64,000 bases of DNA from Pseudomonas sp. SJZ074 (GCF_007828215.1 NZ_VIUE01000002.1:62001-126000), one strand, 5' to 3'. Positions 45,331-55,824 are shown, counted from the stretch's first letter. Program-made: numbers and translations. The notes: generated from the letters alone by a model not told the origin.

Positions 45331-46047
45331 GTGTCCCGTACCACTCGGCTGCTCACTTTGTTGCAAGTCTTGCGTGGCAAGCGCTGCCCGGTCACCGCCG
45401 CGACCCTGGCGGCAGAGTTGAAGGTATCCGAGCGCACGCTCTACCGCGACATTGCCGAGCTGACCGCCCTGGGGGCGCCGATCCAGGGCGAGGCAGGCAT
45501 CGGCTATGTATTGCGCAGCGGCCTGTTCCTGCCGCCACTGATGTTCACCGCCGATGAAATCGAGGCCATTGTACTGGGCTTGCGCTACGTGGATCAGCGC
45601 GGCGATGAGGTACTGGGCAAGGCGGCCGCCGACGCCCTGGCGAAAGTCGCCGCGGTGTTGGCTCCCGATGTCCGGGATGCCTTGCGCAACCCCACGGTGT
45701 TGCCCGGCCCGCCGGGTTACGGGTATCCGCAAAATACCGTGGAACTGAACGTGTATCGCCAGGCCATCCGCGTCCAGGCGAAGCTGCACATCGATTACGC
45801 CGACGTCAACAACACCCCGAGCCAGCGACTGATCTGGCCCCTGGCCCTGGGGTTTTTCAACGAGGCGCGGGTGGTAGTGGCCTGGTGCGAATTGCGTGGC
45901 GCCTACCGGACCTTTCGCACCGACCGGATTGCCTCTGCCACCGAGCAGGGCGAGTGCTATCCCGGCAGGCGCAGCGACTTGCTACGAGCCTGGATGAAAT
46001 CGATGAAACTGGACGAAACCGGGCGTTTCACTCCTGACAGAAACTGA
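45331..46047 (+). CDS. WYL-domain transcriptional regulator (YafY-like)
   Basis: 238 residues. N-terminal HTH (TRLLTLLQVLRGKRCPVT... ERTLYRDIAELTALGAP, about 4-60), a linker helix, and a WYL ligand domain (about 135-220) ending in a basic tail. Starts at GTG 45331 with no strong ribosome site. It lies 51 bases upstream of an NTF2-like gene and may form a unit with it. WYL regulators respond to nucleotides or other ligands; target unknown. Confidence 0.88.
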   Translation: MSRTTRLLTLLQVLRGKRCPVTAATLAAELKVSERTLYRDIAELTALGAPIQGEAGIGYVLRSGLFLPPLMFTADEIEAIVLGLRYVDQRGDEVLGKAAADALAKVAAVLAPDVRDALRNPTVLPGPPGYGYPQNTVELNVYRQAIRVQAKLHIDYADVNNTPSQRLIWPLALGFFNEARVVVAWCELRGAYRTFRTDRIASATEQGECYPGRRSDLLRAWMKSMKLDETGRFTPDRN

Positions 46048-46098
46048 CATGAGGGTGTTCTAGCATGGTGCCAGTTCGATAAAACAAGGAGCCTTACC

Positions 46099-46440
46099 AT
46101 GTCCAATCCCGTCTCTTCCCTGGCACCGGCCATCGCCGGTTACATCGCGGCCGCCAATGCCCGTGACAGCTCGGCGGTGACGCGTTTCTTTGCCGAGGAT
46201 GCCAATGTGTTCGATGAAGGACAGCATCGGGCCGGCACCCAGGACATCATCCAATGGATGGAAGACACTTCCCGCCGTTACCAGCCGCGGGTCGAAGTGC
46301 TCAACGTGCAACAACGCACGGGCAAGGTGCTGGTGCACAACCTGATCTCGGGGGCTTTCCCTGGCAGCCCGCTGGAGTTGCGGTATACCTTCCGGCTCGA
46401 TGAGCAGGGCAAGATCAGCCGGCTGGATATCTCGATTTAA
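46099..46440 (+). CDS. NTF2-like (SnoaL-like) protein
   Basis: 113 residues, one NTF2-like fold, beginning ALAPAIAGYIAAANARD-like helix and TRFFAEDANVFDEG. The fold forms a pocket used by isomerases and small-ligand binders, so function is open. AAGGAG lies seven bases before the ATG. Same strand and 51 bases after the WYL regulator, which probably controls it. Confidence 0.8.
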   Translation: MSNPVSSLAPAIAGYIAAANARDSSAVTRFFAEDANVFDEGQHRAGTQDIIQWMEDTSRRYQPRVEVLNVQQRTGKVLVHNLISGAFPGSPLELRYTFRLDEQGKISRLDISI

Positions 46441-46454
46441 AAGGAGTGAGCTCC

Positions 46455-46484
46455 TGTGGCGAGGGGATAAATCCCCTCGCCACA
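46455..46484. repeat. REP palindrome, type B
   Basis: TGTGGCGAGGGGAT inverted around two bases, perfect over 30 bases, in the gap between the NTF2-like gene and zapE. Identical to the copy at 4995. Confidence 0.87.
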
Positions 46485-46563
46485 AATCCCATGCTCGGTT
46501 GGCGTGATCGTTCATCGTCCGGCATGGCATACTCAGCCGCTTCCTCTTCCGGACCCGGGCCGC

Positions 46564-47685
46564 ATGACTTTCGACTCCCCCCTGAGTGCCTGGCAGTACG
46601 CCATCGAACATCGCGGTTTTGTCCAGGATGAGGCCCAGGAGTTGGCGATCATGACCTTGGAGCAATGCCACAAGGCTTTGCACGAGGGGTGCAAGTCGAT
46701 CAAGGGGGTGTATCTCTGGGGCCCGGTAGGTCGTGGCAAGACCTGGCTGATGGACCGTTTCCATGAAAGCCTCCGGGTTCCGGCCCGTCGTCAGCATTTC
46801 CATCACTTCATGGCCTGGGTGCACCAGCGTTCGTTCCAGCTCACGGGCACGCCGGACCCGTTGCAGGCCTTGGCCAGGGAGCTGAGCCGGGAAGTGCGGG
46901 TGCTGTGTTTCGATGAGTTGTTCGTCACCGACATCGGCGATGCCATCATCCTCGGGCGCCTGTTCCAGGTCATGTTCGAGTTGGGCATGGTTGTGGTGAG
47001 CACCTCGAACCTGCCTCCCGAGGAACTCTACGCCAACGGCCATAACCGTGAACGGTTCCTGCCGACCATCACGGCGATCAAACAGCACATGCAAGTCGTA
47101 CCGGTGAACGGCTGGCAGGATCACCGCCAGCACCCCGGCGCGCTACAGCAACGTTATTGGCTACGAGGCGCCGGGCAACCCGAGCCATTGGGCGAGGTCT
47201 TCGAACGGTTGAGTGCAGGGCAACAGTCCAGCAGTGATCCGGTGCAAGTCGGCCATCGCTTGCTGGAGCCGGTCAAGGTCAGCGACACGGTGCTCTGGAG
47301 CCGTTACCGGGATCTGTGCGAGCAGCCGTTCTCGGCCCTGGATTTCATGGGCCTGTGTGACCGCTACAAGGTTATCCTGCTCAGCGACGTGCCCAGCTTG
47401 AGTGCCGAGCAGCGCGAAGGGCGTATCGCCCGTGGTACGGAAGACGGTGTAGAGCGGGTCGAGGCGGGGGATCGCGAGCTGCCGCAACTTTCGGTCCACG
47501 ATGACGGTGTGCGACGCTTCATTGCCCTGATCGACGAATGCTACGATCGCAAGGTGCCGCTGTACCTGTCGGCCGAAGTGCCTATGGAGCAGCTGTATAC
47601 CGAGGGCTATCTGCAATTTCCGTTTCGCCGTACCCTCAGTCGCCTCCAGGAAATGCAGATGCAACGTTTCGGTCAGCTCGCCTGA
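46564..47685 (+). CDS. zapE: Cell division protein ZapE (AFG1-like ATPase)
   Basis: 373 residues, AFG1/ZapE AAA-type ATPase. Walker A GPVGRGKTW (53-61), Walker B VLCFDELFVTD and the sensor region STSNLPPEELY are visible. ZapE binds the division ring in E. coli and acts late in constriction. The start at 46564 places Walker A at the normal distance; an earlier in-frame ATG adds about 20 residues that read through the promoter. Well conserved; not linked to the neighbours. Confidence 0.92.
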   Translation: MTFDSPLSAWQYAIEHRGFVQDEAQELAIMTLEQCHKALHEGCKSIKGVYLWGPVGRGKTWLMDRFHESLRVPARRQHFHHFMAWVHQRSFQLTGTPDPLQALARELSREVRVLCFDELFVTDIGDAIILGRLFQVMFELGMVVVSTSNLPPEELYANGHNRERFLPTITAIKQHMQVVPVNGWQDHRQHPGALQQRYWLRGAGQPEPLGEVFERLSAGQQSSSDPVQVGHRLLEPVKVSDTVLWSRYRDLCEQPFSALDFMGLCDRYKVILLSDVPSLSAEQREGRIARGTEDGVERVEAGDRELPQLSVHDDGVRRFIALIDECYDRKVPLYLSAEVPMEQLYTEGYLQFPFRRTLSRLQEMQMQRFGQLA

Positions 47686-47752
47686 CCCGTACCCGCCGAC
47701 GGCCCCATCCGCCGGTATTACCCGCCGTACCCGCGAAGAGAGATGCAAGGTC

Positions 47753-48247
47753 ATGGAAGAAGCCAAGGATGTTCTCGTACTGCAAGCCAGCTACACCAAT
47801 CCGGTTCACGCCGAAGCGATCTGCCTCGTACTCAACGGCTATGCGCAGGACCCCATGGGCGGCGGCCGGTCGCTGCCGGCCGAAGTCCTGCTGCATCTGC
47901 CGGAAGAGCTGGCCAAGCGTCCCTACGCGTTCAGCGTGCTGGGGTTCGTCAACGGCGAGCCGGCGGGGCTGGTCAATTGTTTCGAAGGTTTTTCGACCTT
48001 TGCCTGCCGGCCGCTGGTGAATATCCATGATGTCGTCGTCATGAAGGCGTTTCGCGGACTGGGCCTGAGCCAGAAGATGCTGCAGAAAGTCGAAGACATC
48101 GCACGCCAGCGCGGTTGCTGCAAGATCACCCTGGAAGTGCTTGAAGGCAATGCCGTGGCCCAGGCCAGCTATTCGAAGTTCGGCTTCTCCGCCGGCATGT
48201 TCGATCCGGCTCACGGCCGCATGCTGTTCTGGACCAAACCCCTGTAA
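47753..48247 (+). CDS. GNAT family N-acetyltransferase
   Basis: 164 residues, one GNAT fold: beta strand VLGFVNGEPAGLVNCF, the acetyl-CoA loop KAFRGLGLSQKML, and YSKFGFSAGMFD near the end. Substrate unknown. Monocistronic; followed by a REP pair and convergent with cptA. Confidence 0.85.
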   Translation: MEEAKDVLVLQASYTNPVHAEAICLVLNGYAQDPMGGGRSLPAEVLLHLPEELAKRPYAFSVLGFVNGEPAGLVNCFEGFSTFACRPLVNIHDVVVMKAFRGLGLSQKMLQKVEDIARQRGCCKITLEVLEGNAVAQASYSKFGFSAGMFDPAHGRMLFWTKPL

Positions 48248-48269
48248 AAAAACTGACTGTGCCGGACCC

Positions 48270-48359
48270 TGTGGGAGCGGGCTTGCTCGTGAAGGGGCTG
48301 TGTCAGTCACCATAATCAGTGGCTGACCCATCGCCTTCGCGAGCAAGCCCGCTCCCACA
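48270..48359. repeat. REP pair, type A
   Basis: TGTGGGAGCGGGCTTGCTCG and the facing CGAGCAAGCCCGCTCCCACA over 90 bases, in the convergent gap between the GNAT gene and cptA. Confidence 0.88.
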
Positions 48360-48381
48360 CAAATTGCGCAGGGCTCTGCGG

Positions 48382-50121
48382 TTACTGCTGCACCACCTTG
48401 ACCGTCGGCGCCTTGGGCTGCATCAGGCTGAAGTCGATCAGCGCCTTGTGCTGGCGTTGATAGGGGTTGCCGATCAACAGCGGTCGGGCCAGGAAGTCGT
48501 TGCTGACCAGGCTCTTGCTGCGGTCCAGCTCATCGAAGCTCAAGCCTGCCAGGTCTGCCCAGGTATGGATCAGCTGAGAACTGCTGTAGGGGCGGGACAG
48601 GTCGCCGGCAAAGTTCCAGTCATGGGTTTCGCGCCACTTGGGCGAAGCCCAGGCGATGAATGGAATGGTGTACATCGGCGCGGTGGGCTTGCCTTCGTTG
48701 CGGCCAAGGGTGGCGTGACCCACCGAGTCGAACACGTCTTCACCGTGGTCCGACAGATACAGCAGAAAACCGTTGGGATCGCTCTTGGCGTAGTCCTTGA
48801 TCAGGCTGGAAACCACGAAGTCGTTGTACAGCACTGCGTTGTCGTAGCTGTTGTAGGTAGGCACCTGATCGTCACGCAGACCTGCCGGTACGCCCTGGCG
48901 GTCAGTGAACTTGTTGAAGGTCGGTGGGTAACGGTACTGGTAGCTCATGTGAGTACCTAGCAGGTGTACCACGATCAACTTGCGCGGTGCGGTATCGGCC
49001 AGGGCCTTGTTGAAGGGAGCAATCACGTCGCCATCGTATTGCGCGGCGTTCTGGTTACGGTTGTTGTTCAGGTAAACCTGCTCGTCGGCCTGCTGAGAGA
49101 ACGTCGTGAGCATGGTGTTGCGCTTGGTCATGGTTTGCTGGTTGGTGATCCAGAAGGTCTTGTAGCCCGCCTGTTTCATCATGCTGACCAGCGAAGGGGT
49201 CGTCAGGTACAGGTCTGGATTCTGCTCGTCGGCGAATGTCAGCACCTGTTGCAGGGCTTCGATGGTGTATGGACGCGGCGTGATCACATTGTCGAAGACC
49301 GCTAGCTGGTCCTTGAGTTTGTCCAGCTCCGGGGTGGTTTCCCTTGGGTAGCCATACAGGCTCATGCGCTGGCGGTTGGTGGACTCGCCGATCACCAGCA
49401 CCAGGGTCGCCGGTTGGTTGGCCATGGTGTCCTTGAGGTTGCGCAATGGCTCGATCTTGCTGGCGCTGTGTAACATGCCTTGCATGCTTGCCAACTGCTC
49501 GCCGTAACGACGGTATGCCACCAACATCTGCCAAGGTACGGCTGGTTCGATGCGGTCTTCGAATTTTTCCAGGCCGCCGGCCAGGCTGCCGGCGCGCTGG
49601 GTTTGCTTGACGAGCGGGTAACCGACCACGGCGCCCAGGATCACAACCGCCGCGACCAGGGCCTGGCCGCGGGGCAGGTACACCGGACGCAGGCGCGTCC
49701 AGAGGAAATAAGCCACTGCGGTATGGGCGAGGAACGCCGGCACCATCCACCAGGCAAAATACTGTGTCATGTACTCGCTGGCTTCAGCCACGTTCGACTC
49801 GAACATGATGAAGATGACGCTCTGGGAAAACTCCTGCTGATAGATGAAGAAGTAACCCAGGCTGGCCATGGAACAGGCCCACAGCACTACACCGATCAAC
49901 GCGGCGAGCAGGCGGGTCCGGGCAGGGAATAGCAGCATGGGCGCCAGCCACAGCGCGCTCATGATGAATGCCTGGCGGAACCCGGAGAAGCCGGAGGTAT
50001 CGCTCAACAGAATAAGCAGTTGAGTAATGCCCGAGAAATACCAGAAGAACAGGAAAAGCCAGCCGAACCCGGCCCAATCGAAACCTTTCGCAGTCGTTTT
50101 GCTGCGTTTGAACAGACTCAT
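48382..50121 (-). CDS. cptA: Phosphoethanolamine transferase CptA
   Basis: 579 residues. Five membrane helices in the first about 200 residues, then a periplasmic alkaline-phosphatase-like domain with metal and nucleophile motifs: Thr in GESTNRQRM, HMSYQYRYP and SDHGED. The family moves phosphoethanolamine from phosphatidylethanolamine to LPS core or lipid A, altering surface charge. Start at 50121. The cptA label (core heptose) against eptA (lipid A) is by resemblance only. I see no PmrA box upstream. Confidence 0.88.
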   Translation of the reverse strand: MSLFKRSKTTAKGFDWAGFGWLFLFFWYFSGITQLLILLSDTSGFSGFRQAFIMSALWLAPMLLFPARTRLLAALIGVVLWACSMASLGYFFIYQQEFSQSVIFIMFESNVAEASEYMTQYFAWWMVPAFLAHTAVAYFLWTRLRPVYLPRGQALVAAVVILGAVVGYPLVKQTQRAGSLAGGLEKFEDRIEPAVPWQMLVAYRRYGEQLASMQGMLHSASKIEPLRNLKDTMANQPATLVLVIGESTNRQRMSLYGYPRETTPELDKLKDQLAVFDNVITPRPYTIEALQQVLTFADEQNPDLYLTTPSLVSMMKQAGYKTFWITNQQTMTKRNTMLTTFSQQADEQVYLNNNRNQNAAQYDGDVIAPFNKALADTAPRKLIVVHLLGTHMSYQYRYPPTFNKFTDRQGVPAGLRDDQVPTYNSYDNAVLYNDFVVSSLIKDYAKSDPNGFLLYLSDHGEDVFDSVGHATLGRNEGKPTAPMYTIPFIAWASPKWRETHDWNFAGDLSRPYSSSQLIHTWADLAGLSFDELDRSKSLVSNDFLARPLLIGNPYQRQHKALIDFSLMQPKAPTVKVVQQ

Positions 50122-50325
50122 CAAGCGCTCCAGCCTTTTATCTACACCGACGAAGCTGTTGCCACCGGATGGTAACCGCAGGCATGCGCCGAGCACCCTA
50201 AAGGCCGCAAGTATCCCGAGAGCGTTGTGAAAACTTCGTGAGTTTTTCGGTTATAGATTGGTAGCCTGGGTGCGAACGCACATATGGCAGAGGAGTTGCC
50301 GAACAAACCTGTCCAGGGAACTGTG

Positions 50326-50358
50326 GGAAGCGACACCGGTTTTCCCAATGTCACTTCC
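50326..50358. terminator. Hairpin past the small coiled-coil gene
   Basis: GGAAGCGACA (50326-50335) pairs with TGTCACTTCC (50349-50358) with one G-U type mismatch and a 13-base loop. It lies 23 bases after the stop of the leftward 57-residue gene. No T-tract, so it may be a stability structure. Confidence 0.35.
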
Positions 50359-50380
50359 TTGCGTTGCGCCTGTGGAGCGG

Positions 50381-50554
50381 TTATCGAACCAGGGCCTGGC
50401 CCTGATGGGAGAGTTGGGCATGCTGCAACTGCATGCGCAGCTGGGTCACTTCATCGAGCAGCAGATCGCGTTCTTCCTTGAGAAGGCGCAATTCGTCGCG
50501 ACGAATGGTCACGTAAAGGGTTTGAGGAGGACGTGCGGTAACGACTGGGTCCAT
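50381..50554 (-). CDS. 57-residue coiled-coil protein
   Basis: Read directly from the sequence: MDPVVTARPPQTLYV then a heptad-like segment (DELRLLKEERDLLLDEVTQL) and an end of QALVR. GAGG lies six bases before the ATG at 50554. No membrane helix or known domain. The helix has Leu at regular spacing, so a short coiled coil is likely, as in small adaptor proteins. Codon use is typical. It is divergent from gnd across a 324-base gap. Confidence 0.7.
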   Translation of the reverse strand: MDPVVTARPPQTLYVTIRRDELRLLKEERDLLLDEVTQLRMQLQHAQLSHQGQALVR

Positions 50555-50878
50555 TGCTCACCTCGCAAATGGCTACATCAACTATAGAGATGTCGCCAGC
50601 TTTTTGGTCGACACCACTACTATCGGCGCCGATTCTGATTTCTTTTGCTCGTGAATGGAACTTTTTTATTTTTCATGGTCGCCGTGCCTTCGACCGGGTT
50701 TGAAGCGTTATCCCCCTTGTGATCGCACGAATTAACCGGAAACTATGCAGCAAGGCTCTGGACTAACCTCCACTAGTCGCAGCCAAACCGTTTCGAAGCG
50801 AGCGGCCTGTACTCGAATTAGCCACACAGGCCACTAAACCTTTGACATACCTTTATTTGTAGTAGGGAGCATCAGCAC
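50555..50878. other. Divergent promoter region before gnd
   Basis: 324 bases without a gene. AT-rich stretches near 50640-50680 and 50845-50865 suit promoters for the small coiled-coil gene (leftward) and the gnd-zwf operon (rightward). No clear operator was recognised. Confidence 0.4.
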
Positions 50879-51859
50879 ATGCAACTCGGGATCATTGGAC
50901 TGGGCCGCATGGGCGGCAATATTGCGCGGCGCCTGATGCTCGATGGGCACACCACGGTGGTCTATGACCGCAACAGCGCATTCGTCGAAAACCTGCGCCA
51001 AGAAGGCGCCACGGGCGTGGCGGATCTGCCGGCGCTGGTGGCCGGGCTGGAAAAACCGCGAGCAGTCTGGGTCATGCTGCCAGCCGGCGCGCCTACTGAA
51101 GACACCATCAACGCGCTCAGCGAGCTGCTGGAACCAGGTGATGTGATCATCGATGGCGGTAACACGTATTACAAAGACGACATCCGTCGCGCCCAGGCAC
51201 TGTTGGAAAAGGGCTTGAGCTACATGGATGTGGGCACCTCCGGCGGCGTCTGGGGCCTGGAGCGCGGTTATTGCATGATGATCGGCGGCGATGCCGCCGT
51301 GGTCACGCGCCTGGACCCGCTGTTCGCCAGTCTGGCACCGGGCATGGGCGATATTCCCCGCACCCGCGACCGTAAGTCCGACGACGATCGCGCCGAGCGC
51401 GGCTATATCCATGCCGGCCCCGCCGGTGCCGGGCATTTCGTGAAGATGATCCATAACGGCATCGAGTACGGCATGATGCAGGCCTTTGCCGAAGGCTTCG
51501 ACATCCTCAAGACCAAGTCCAGCGAAAGCCTGCCGCCGGAACAGCGTTTCGACTTGAACCTGGCCGATATTGCCGAAGTCTGGCGACGTGGCAGTGTGGT
51601 GTCGTCCTGGTTGCTGGATCTGACAGCCGATGCCCTGGCCCGCGATCCGAAACTGGATGGCTTTTCCGGTGAGGTGGCTGACAGCGGCGAAGGACGCTGG
51701 ACTATCGAGGCGGCCATTGAGCAAGCGGTGCCGGTTCCAGTGCTGTCCAGTTCGCTGTTCGCCCGTTTCCGTTCCCGCCAGCAGAGCACCTACGGTGACA
51801 AAATGCTGTCCGCCATGCGCTTCGGCTTCGGCGGCCATGTGGAGACGCCGAAAAAATGA
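50879..51859 (+). CDS. gnd: 6-phosphogluconate dehydrogenase, short form
   Basis: 326 residues, the short (GndA/YqeC-like) form, not the 470-residue enteric form. NAD(P) loop [13 protein letters not shown] at the N-terminus, [21 protein letters not shown] and the substrate Lys in [12 protein letters not shown]. It oxidises and decarboxylates 6-phosphogluconate to ribulose 5-phosphate. Its stop overlaps the zwf start by four bases, and zwf overlaps the HAD gene the same way. The order gnd-zwf makes an oxidative pentose-phosphate operon; a second zwf is likely elsewhere, as in other Pseudomonas. Confidence 0.94.
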   Translation: MQLGIIGLGRMGGNIARRLMLDGHTTVVYDRNSAFVENLRQEGATGVADLPALVAGLEKPRAVWVMLPAGAPTEDTINALSELLEPGDVIIDGGNTYYKDDIRRAQALLEKGLSYMDVGTSGGVWGLERGYCMMIGGDAAVVTRLDPLFASLAPGMGDIPRTRDRKSDDDRAERGYIHAGPAGAGHFVKMIHNGIEYGMMQAFAEGFDILKTKSSESLPPEQRFDLNLADIAEVWRRGSVVSSWLLDLTADALARDPKLDGFSGEVADSGEGRWTIEAAIEQAVPVPVLSSSLFARFRSRQQSTYGDKMLSAMRFGFGGHVETPKK

Positions 51860-53376
51860 CCGCGACCGGCAGGAAATCCAAGGCAGAGCCCGCGCCACCG
51901 ACCACGCTGTTCCTGTTCGGTGCCCATGGTGATCTGGTCAAGCGCCTGCTGATGCCGGCGCTGTACCACCTCAGCCGTGACGGGTTGCTGGGAGATGGAC
52001 TGCAGATCATCGGCGTTGATCACAACGCCATCAGCGACGTGGACTTCGCCAGGAAACTCGAGGATTTCATCCGCCACGAAGCGGCGAGCAAGGGCGGCGA
52101 TGCCGGCCGCGCGCTCGATCCGGTGCTGTGGGCCCGCTTGGCCAAGGGCATCAGCTACGTACAGGGTGACTTCCTCGACGACAGCACCTATGTAGCGTTG
52201 GCAGCGAAGATCGCCGCCAGCGGTACTGGTAATGCGGTGTTCTACCTGGCGACCGCGCCGCGCTTTTTCAGTGAGGTGGTCCGCCGTCTGGGGGCGGCCG
52301 GGTTGCTTGAGGAACAGGCTGGTGCGTTCCGGCGGGTGGTGATCGAAAAGCCGTTCGGCTCGGATCTGCACACCGCCGAAGCACTCAATGCCTGCTTGCT
52401 CAAGGTCATGAGCGAGAAGCAGATCTATCGGATCGACCATTACCTGGGCAAGGAAACCGTACAGAACATCTTGGTCAGCCGTTTCTCCAACAGTTTCTTC
52501 GAAGCGTTCTGGAACAATCATTACATCGACCACGTGCAAATCACCGCCGCTGAAACGGTGGGGGTGGAAACCCGTGGCAGTTTTTACGAGCATACCGGCG
52601 CCCTGCGGGACATGGTGCCCAACCATCTGTTCCAGTTGCTGGCGATGGTGGCCATGGAACCGCCGGCCGCCTTCGGTGCCGACGCGGTCCGAGGGGAGAA
52701 AGCCAAGGTGGTTGGGGCTATCCGCCCCTGGTCGGTGGAACAGGCTCGCGCCAATTCGGTGCGCGGTCAGTACGTCGCTGGCACCATCGACGGCAAGCCG
52801 GTGAATGGTTACCGCGAGGAAGCCAACGTGGCGGCCGACAGCGGCACCGAAACCTACGTCGCCCTGAAGGTCATGATCGACAACTGGCGTTGGGTAGGGG
52901 TGCCGTTTTATCTGCGTACCGGCAAGCGCATGAGCGTGCGGGACACGGAAATCGTCATCTGCTTCAAGCCGGCGCCCTACGCGCAGTTTCGCGATACCGA
53001 AGTCGAGAAGTTGCAACCGACCTACCTGAAGATACAGATCCAGCCCAACGAAGGCATGTGGTTCGATCTGCTGGCCAAGCGGCCGGGACCGACGCTCGAC
53101 ATGGCGAATATAGAACTGGGTTTCGCCTACAAGGATTTCTTCGAAATGCAGCCATCCACGGGTTACGAAACCCTGATCTACGATTGCCTGACCGGCGATC
53201 AGACGTTGTTCCAGCGTGCCGACAACATCGAAAATGGCTGGCGTGCCGTGCAGCCGTTTCTCGATGCCTGGCAGCAGGACGCGACCGTCCAGCCCTACAA
53301 GGCCGGAGAAGATGGCCCATCCGCCGCCGATGACCTGCTGACACGCGATGCTCGCGCCTGGCATGACCTAGGATGA
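51856..53376 (+). CDS. zwf: Glucose-6-phosphate 1-dehydrogenase
   Basis: 506 residues, full length. Cofactor loop [12 protein letters not shown], active-site [13 protein letters not shown] (His/Lys) and phosphate-binding VEKP-like IEKPFGSD are present. It makes 6-phosphogluconolactone and NADPH. Start at 51856 overlaps gnd by four bases, so translation is coupled, and its own stop overlaps the HAD gene. No pgl gene (lactonase) is present; the HAD phosphatase follows instead. Confidence 0.96.
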   Translation: MTATGRKSKAEPAPPTTLFLFGAHGDLVKRLLMPALYHLSRDGLLGDGLQIIGVDHNAISDVDFARKLEDFIRHEAASKGGDAGRALDPVLWARLAKGISYVQGDFLDDSTYVALAAKIAASGTGNAVFYLATAPRFFSEVVRRLGAAGLLEEQAGAFRRVVIEKPFGSDLHTAEALNACLLKVMSEKQIYRIDHYLGKETVQNILVSRFSNSFFEAFWNNHYIDHVQITAAETVGVETRGSFYEHTGALRDMVPNHLFQLLAMVAMEPPAAFGADAVRGEKAKVVGAIRPWSVEQARANSVRGQYVAGTIDGKPVNGYREEANVAADSGTETYVALKVMIDNWRWVGVPFYLRTGKRMSVRDTEIVICFKPAPYAQFRDTEVEKLQPTYLKIQIQPNEGMWFDLLAKRPGPTLDMANIELGFAYKDFFEMQPSTGYETLIYDCLTGDQTLFQRADNIENGWRAVQPFLDAWQQDATVQPYKAGEDGPSAADDLLTRDARAWHDLG

Positions 53377-54194
53377 GTGATCAATTGAAACGTCCCATCC
53401 GTTTTCTGCTCAGTGACATGGACGGCACGCTGCTGCTGCCCGACCACAGCCTCAACCAGCGCACCATCGAGGCCGTTCGTTCCCTGCGCGAGGCCGGTGT
53501 GTTGTTCAGCCTCGCCACCGGACGGCCACCTCGGGCAATGTTGCAGCAGATCGAAGCCCTGGGTGTCGATTTGCCAACGGCGGCGTTCAACGGCGGTACC
53601 CTGGTTCATCCGGACGGCAGCTTCCTCGCCGTGCACTACCTGCCGCCCGAGGTGGCGTTGATGACCCTGGCGCTGTACGCCGATCAGCCTGGCATCGAGG
53701 TCTGGGTGTTTGCCGATGGCCATTGGCTGGTGCGTGACGCCCACGGGCCGATGGTGCCGGTGGAAACCCGCGGCCTGGGCTATCCGCCTGTTGAAGTCGA
53801 GAGTTTCGAGCCCTACCTGGAGCGTATCGACAAGATCGTCGCCACCAGCGCCAATACGGATCTGTTGGTCGAGCTGGAGGCCCGCCTGCATCCGCTGCTC
53901 AAGGGCCAGGCCCAAGTGTCGCGTTCGCAACCGATCTACCTGGACGTTACGGCAATACAAGCCAACAAGGGGGAGGCGCTGTCGACCCTGGCGGCATTCC
54001 TGGGGGTACCGCTGGAGCAGACGGCGGCCATGGGCGACGGTGGCAATGATCCGGCGATGTTCCATCGCGCGGGCCTGTCGATCGCCATGGGGCAGGCGGA
54101 AGAGGCGATCAGGCGCCAGGCCGATGTGATTACCGCATCCGTTATCGAGGACGGCGCGGCGCTGGCGATCGAACGGTACATCCTGCCCCGGTGA
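53373..54194 (+). CDS. HAD-superfamily Cof-type phosphatase
   Basis: 273 residues. Nucleophile Asp in LSDMDGTLL, motif II SLATGRPP (Thr), Lys in the NKGEAL loop and motif IV GDGGNDPAM. A C2B cap of about 100 residues marks the Cof/YbiV type, which dephosphorylates sugar phosphates. Coupled by ATGA to zwf, so it likely acts on a pentose-phosphate intermediate or clears a toxic side product; this role is inference. Confidence 0.92.
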   Translation: MSDQLKRPIRFLLSDMDGTLLLPDHSLNQRTIEAVRSLREAGVLFSLATGRPPRAMLQQIEALGVDLPTAAFNGGTLVHPDGSFLAVHYLPPEVALMTLALYADQPGIEVWVFADGHWLVRDAHGPMVPVETRGLGYPPVEVESFEPYLERIDKIVATSANTDLLVELEARLHPLLKGQAQVSRSQPIYLDVTAIQANKGEALSTLAAFLGVPLEQTAAMGDGGNDPAMFHRAGLSIAMGQAEEAIRRQADVITASVIEDGAALAIERYILPR

Positions 54195-54207
54195 CTTCGC
54201 ATACTTT

Positions 54208-54293
54208 TGTGGGAGCGGGCTTGCTCGCGAAAGCGGTGGGTCAATCTAAAGGTCGACTGACACTCCGTTTTCGCGAGCAAGCCCGCTCCCACA
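54208..54293. repeat. REP pair, type A
   Basis: TGTGGGAGCGGGCTTGCTCG faces CGAGCAAGCCCGCTCCCACA over 86 bases, in the convergent gap between the HAD gene and nhaB. Confidence 0.88.
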
Positions 54294-54321
54294 GGTTTTG
54301 CGCAGAACTCTGGTTATTCAA

Positions 54322-55824
54322 TTACAGCCAATACGTCACCGCAAACCACCCCAAGCCACCCATGACCACGGTATAGGGCAGGGCCATCCACACCATCCGG
54401 CCATACGACAGGCGAATCAGTGGCGCAATGGCTGAGGTCAGCAGGAACAGGAAGGCAGCCTGGCCGTTGGGCGTGGCGACGCTGGGCAGGTTGGTGCCGG
54501 TATTGATCGCCACCGCCAGGGTCTCGAACTGTTCGCGGCTCATGAGGCCGGAGATGAAGGCCTGCTTCACTTCGGTGATGTAGATGGTGGCCACGAATAC
54601 GTTGTCGCTGATGGCCGACAGCAGACCATTGGCAATAAACAGCATGCCGGGCTGCTGATCGGCGGGCAGGGCCAATACCCATTGGATCAGTGGCGTGAAC
54701 AACTGCTGATCGTGAATCACCGCCACCACCGCAAAGAACACCACCAGCAGCGAGGTGAACGGCATCGCGTCCTTGAACGCATTGCCCAGGCGGTGCTCAT
54801 CGGTGATGCCGGTGAACGCGGTGATCAGCACGATCACCGTCAGGCCGATCAGTCCGACTTCGGCGATATGCAGGGCCAGGGCCACGATCAGGATCAGTGC
54901 GGCAATACCCTGGACGATCAGGGCCGCGCGTTGCCGTGAGGTGCGCTCGCGGTTGTCCTGCTCGGCATAGTCGGCCAGCACGGTACGAACGTTTTCCGGC
55001 AGCAGCGTGCCGTAACCGAACCAGCGTAGCTTTTCCAACGCCACGCAGGTCACCAGCCCGGCCACCAGCACCGGCAGCGATACGGGGGCGACCTTCAGGA
55101 AGAAGCCCGCGAAATGCCAGCCCATTTCATGGCCGATCAGCAGGTTCTGTGGCTCACCCACCAAGGTGCATACGCCACCCAGCGCGGTGCCGACGACGCC
55201 GTGCATCAGCAGACTGCGCAAAAACGCCCGGAACTGATCCAGGTCCCCGTGGTGCAAGGCCGGCAGGTCGTGGTCTTCATCGACGTTGCTGTCCTGGCGT
55301 GGATCATTCCCCGAAGCGACGCGGTGGTAAACCGAATAGAAGCCCACGGCGGCGCTGATGATCACCGCCGTGACGGTCAACGCATCGAGAAAAGCCGACA
55401 GGAATGCCGAGAGAAAGCAGAACATCAGAGCCAGCAATGCCTTGGAGCTTACGCCCAGTAGCAGGCGAGAGAACAGGAAGAGCAGCAGGTCCTTCATGAA
55501 GTAGATCCCGGCGACCATGAACATCAGCAGCAGGATCACCGGGAAGTTGTGCAGCAACTCGTCGTACAGCGCCTTGGGGGTGGTCATGCCCAGCGCCAGG
55601 GCTTCGATCAGCAGCAGGCCGCCGGGCATCAATGGATAGCACTTGAGGGCCATGGCGAGAGTGAAGATAAACTCGATGACCAGCATCCAGCCCGCTGCCA
55701 CCGGACCGAGGGTCCACAATACCAGGGCGTTGACGATCAGGAAGGTGACGATGCACGCCTTGTACCAGCGTGGAGAGTGCCCAAGGAAGTTGTGGGCGAA
55801 AGCCTGGGCCATTGAACCGGACAT
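54322..55824 (-). CDS. nhaB: Na+/H+ antiporter NhaB
   Basis: 500 residues, about twelve membrane helices, with the conserved NhaB core regions (FHAPPL-like [32 protein letters not shown]). It exchanges Na+ for H+ across the inner membrane and supports pH and salt balance. Start at 55824, GGAG six bases upstream. Convergent with the HAD gene over a REP pair. Family assignment is firm. Confidence 0.95.
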   Translation of the reverse strand: MSGSMAQAFAHNFLGHSPRWYKACIVTFLIVNALVLWTLGPVAAGWMLVIEFIFTLAMALKCYPLMPGGLLLIEALALGMTTPKALYDELLHNFPVILLLMFMVAGIYFMKDLLLFLFSRLLLGVSSKALLALMFCFLSAFLSAFLDALTVTAVIISAAVGFYSVYHRVASGNDPRQDSNVDEDHDLPALHHGDLDQFRAFLRSLLMHGVVGTALGGVCTLVGEPQNLLIGHEMGWHFAGFFLKVAPVSLPVLVAGLVTCVALEKLRWFGYGTLLPENVRTVLADYAEQDNRERTSRQRAALIVQGIAALILIVALALHIAEVGLIGLTVIVLITAFTGITDEHRLGNAFKDAMPFTSLLVVFFAVVAVIHDQQLFTPLIQWVLALPADQQPGMLFIANGLLSAISDNVFVATIYITEVKQAFISGLMSREQFETLAVAINTGTNLPSVATPNGQAAFLFLLTSAIAPLIRLSYGRMVWMALPYTVVMGGLGWFAVTYWL

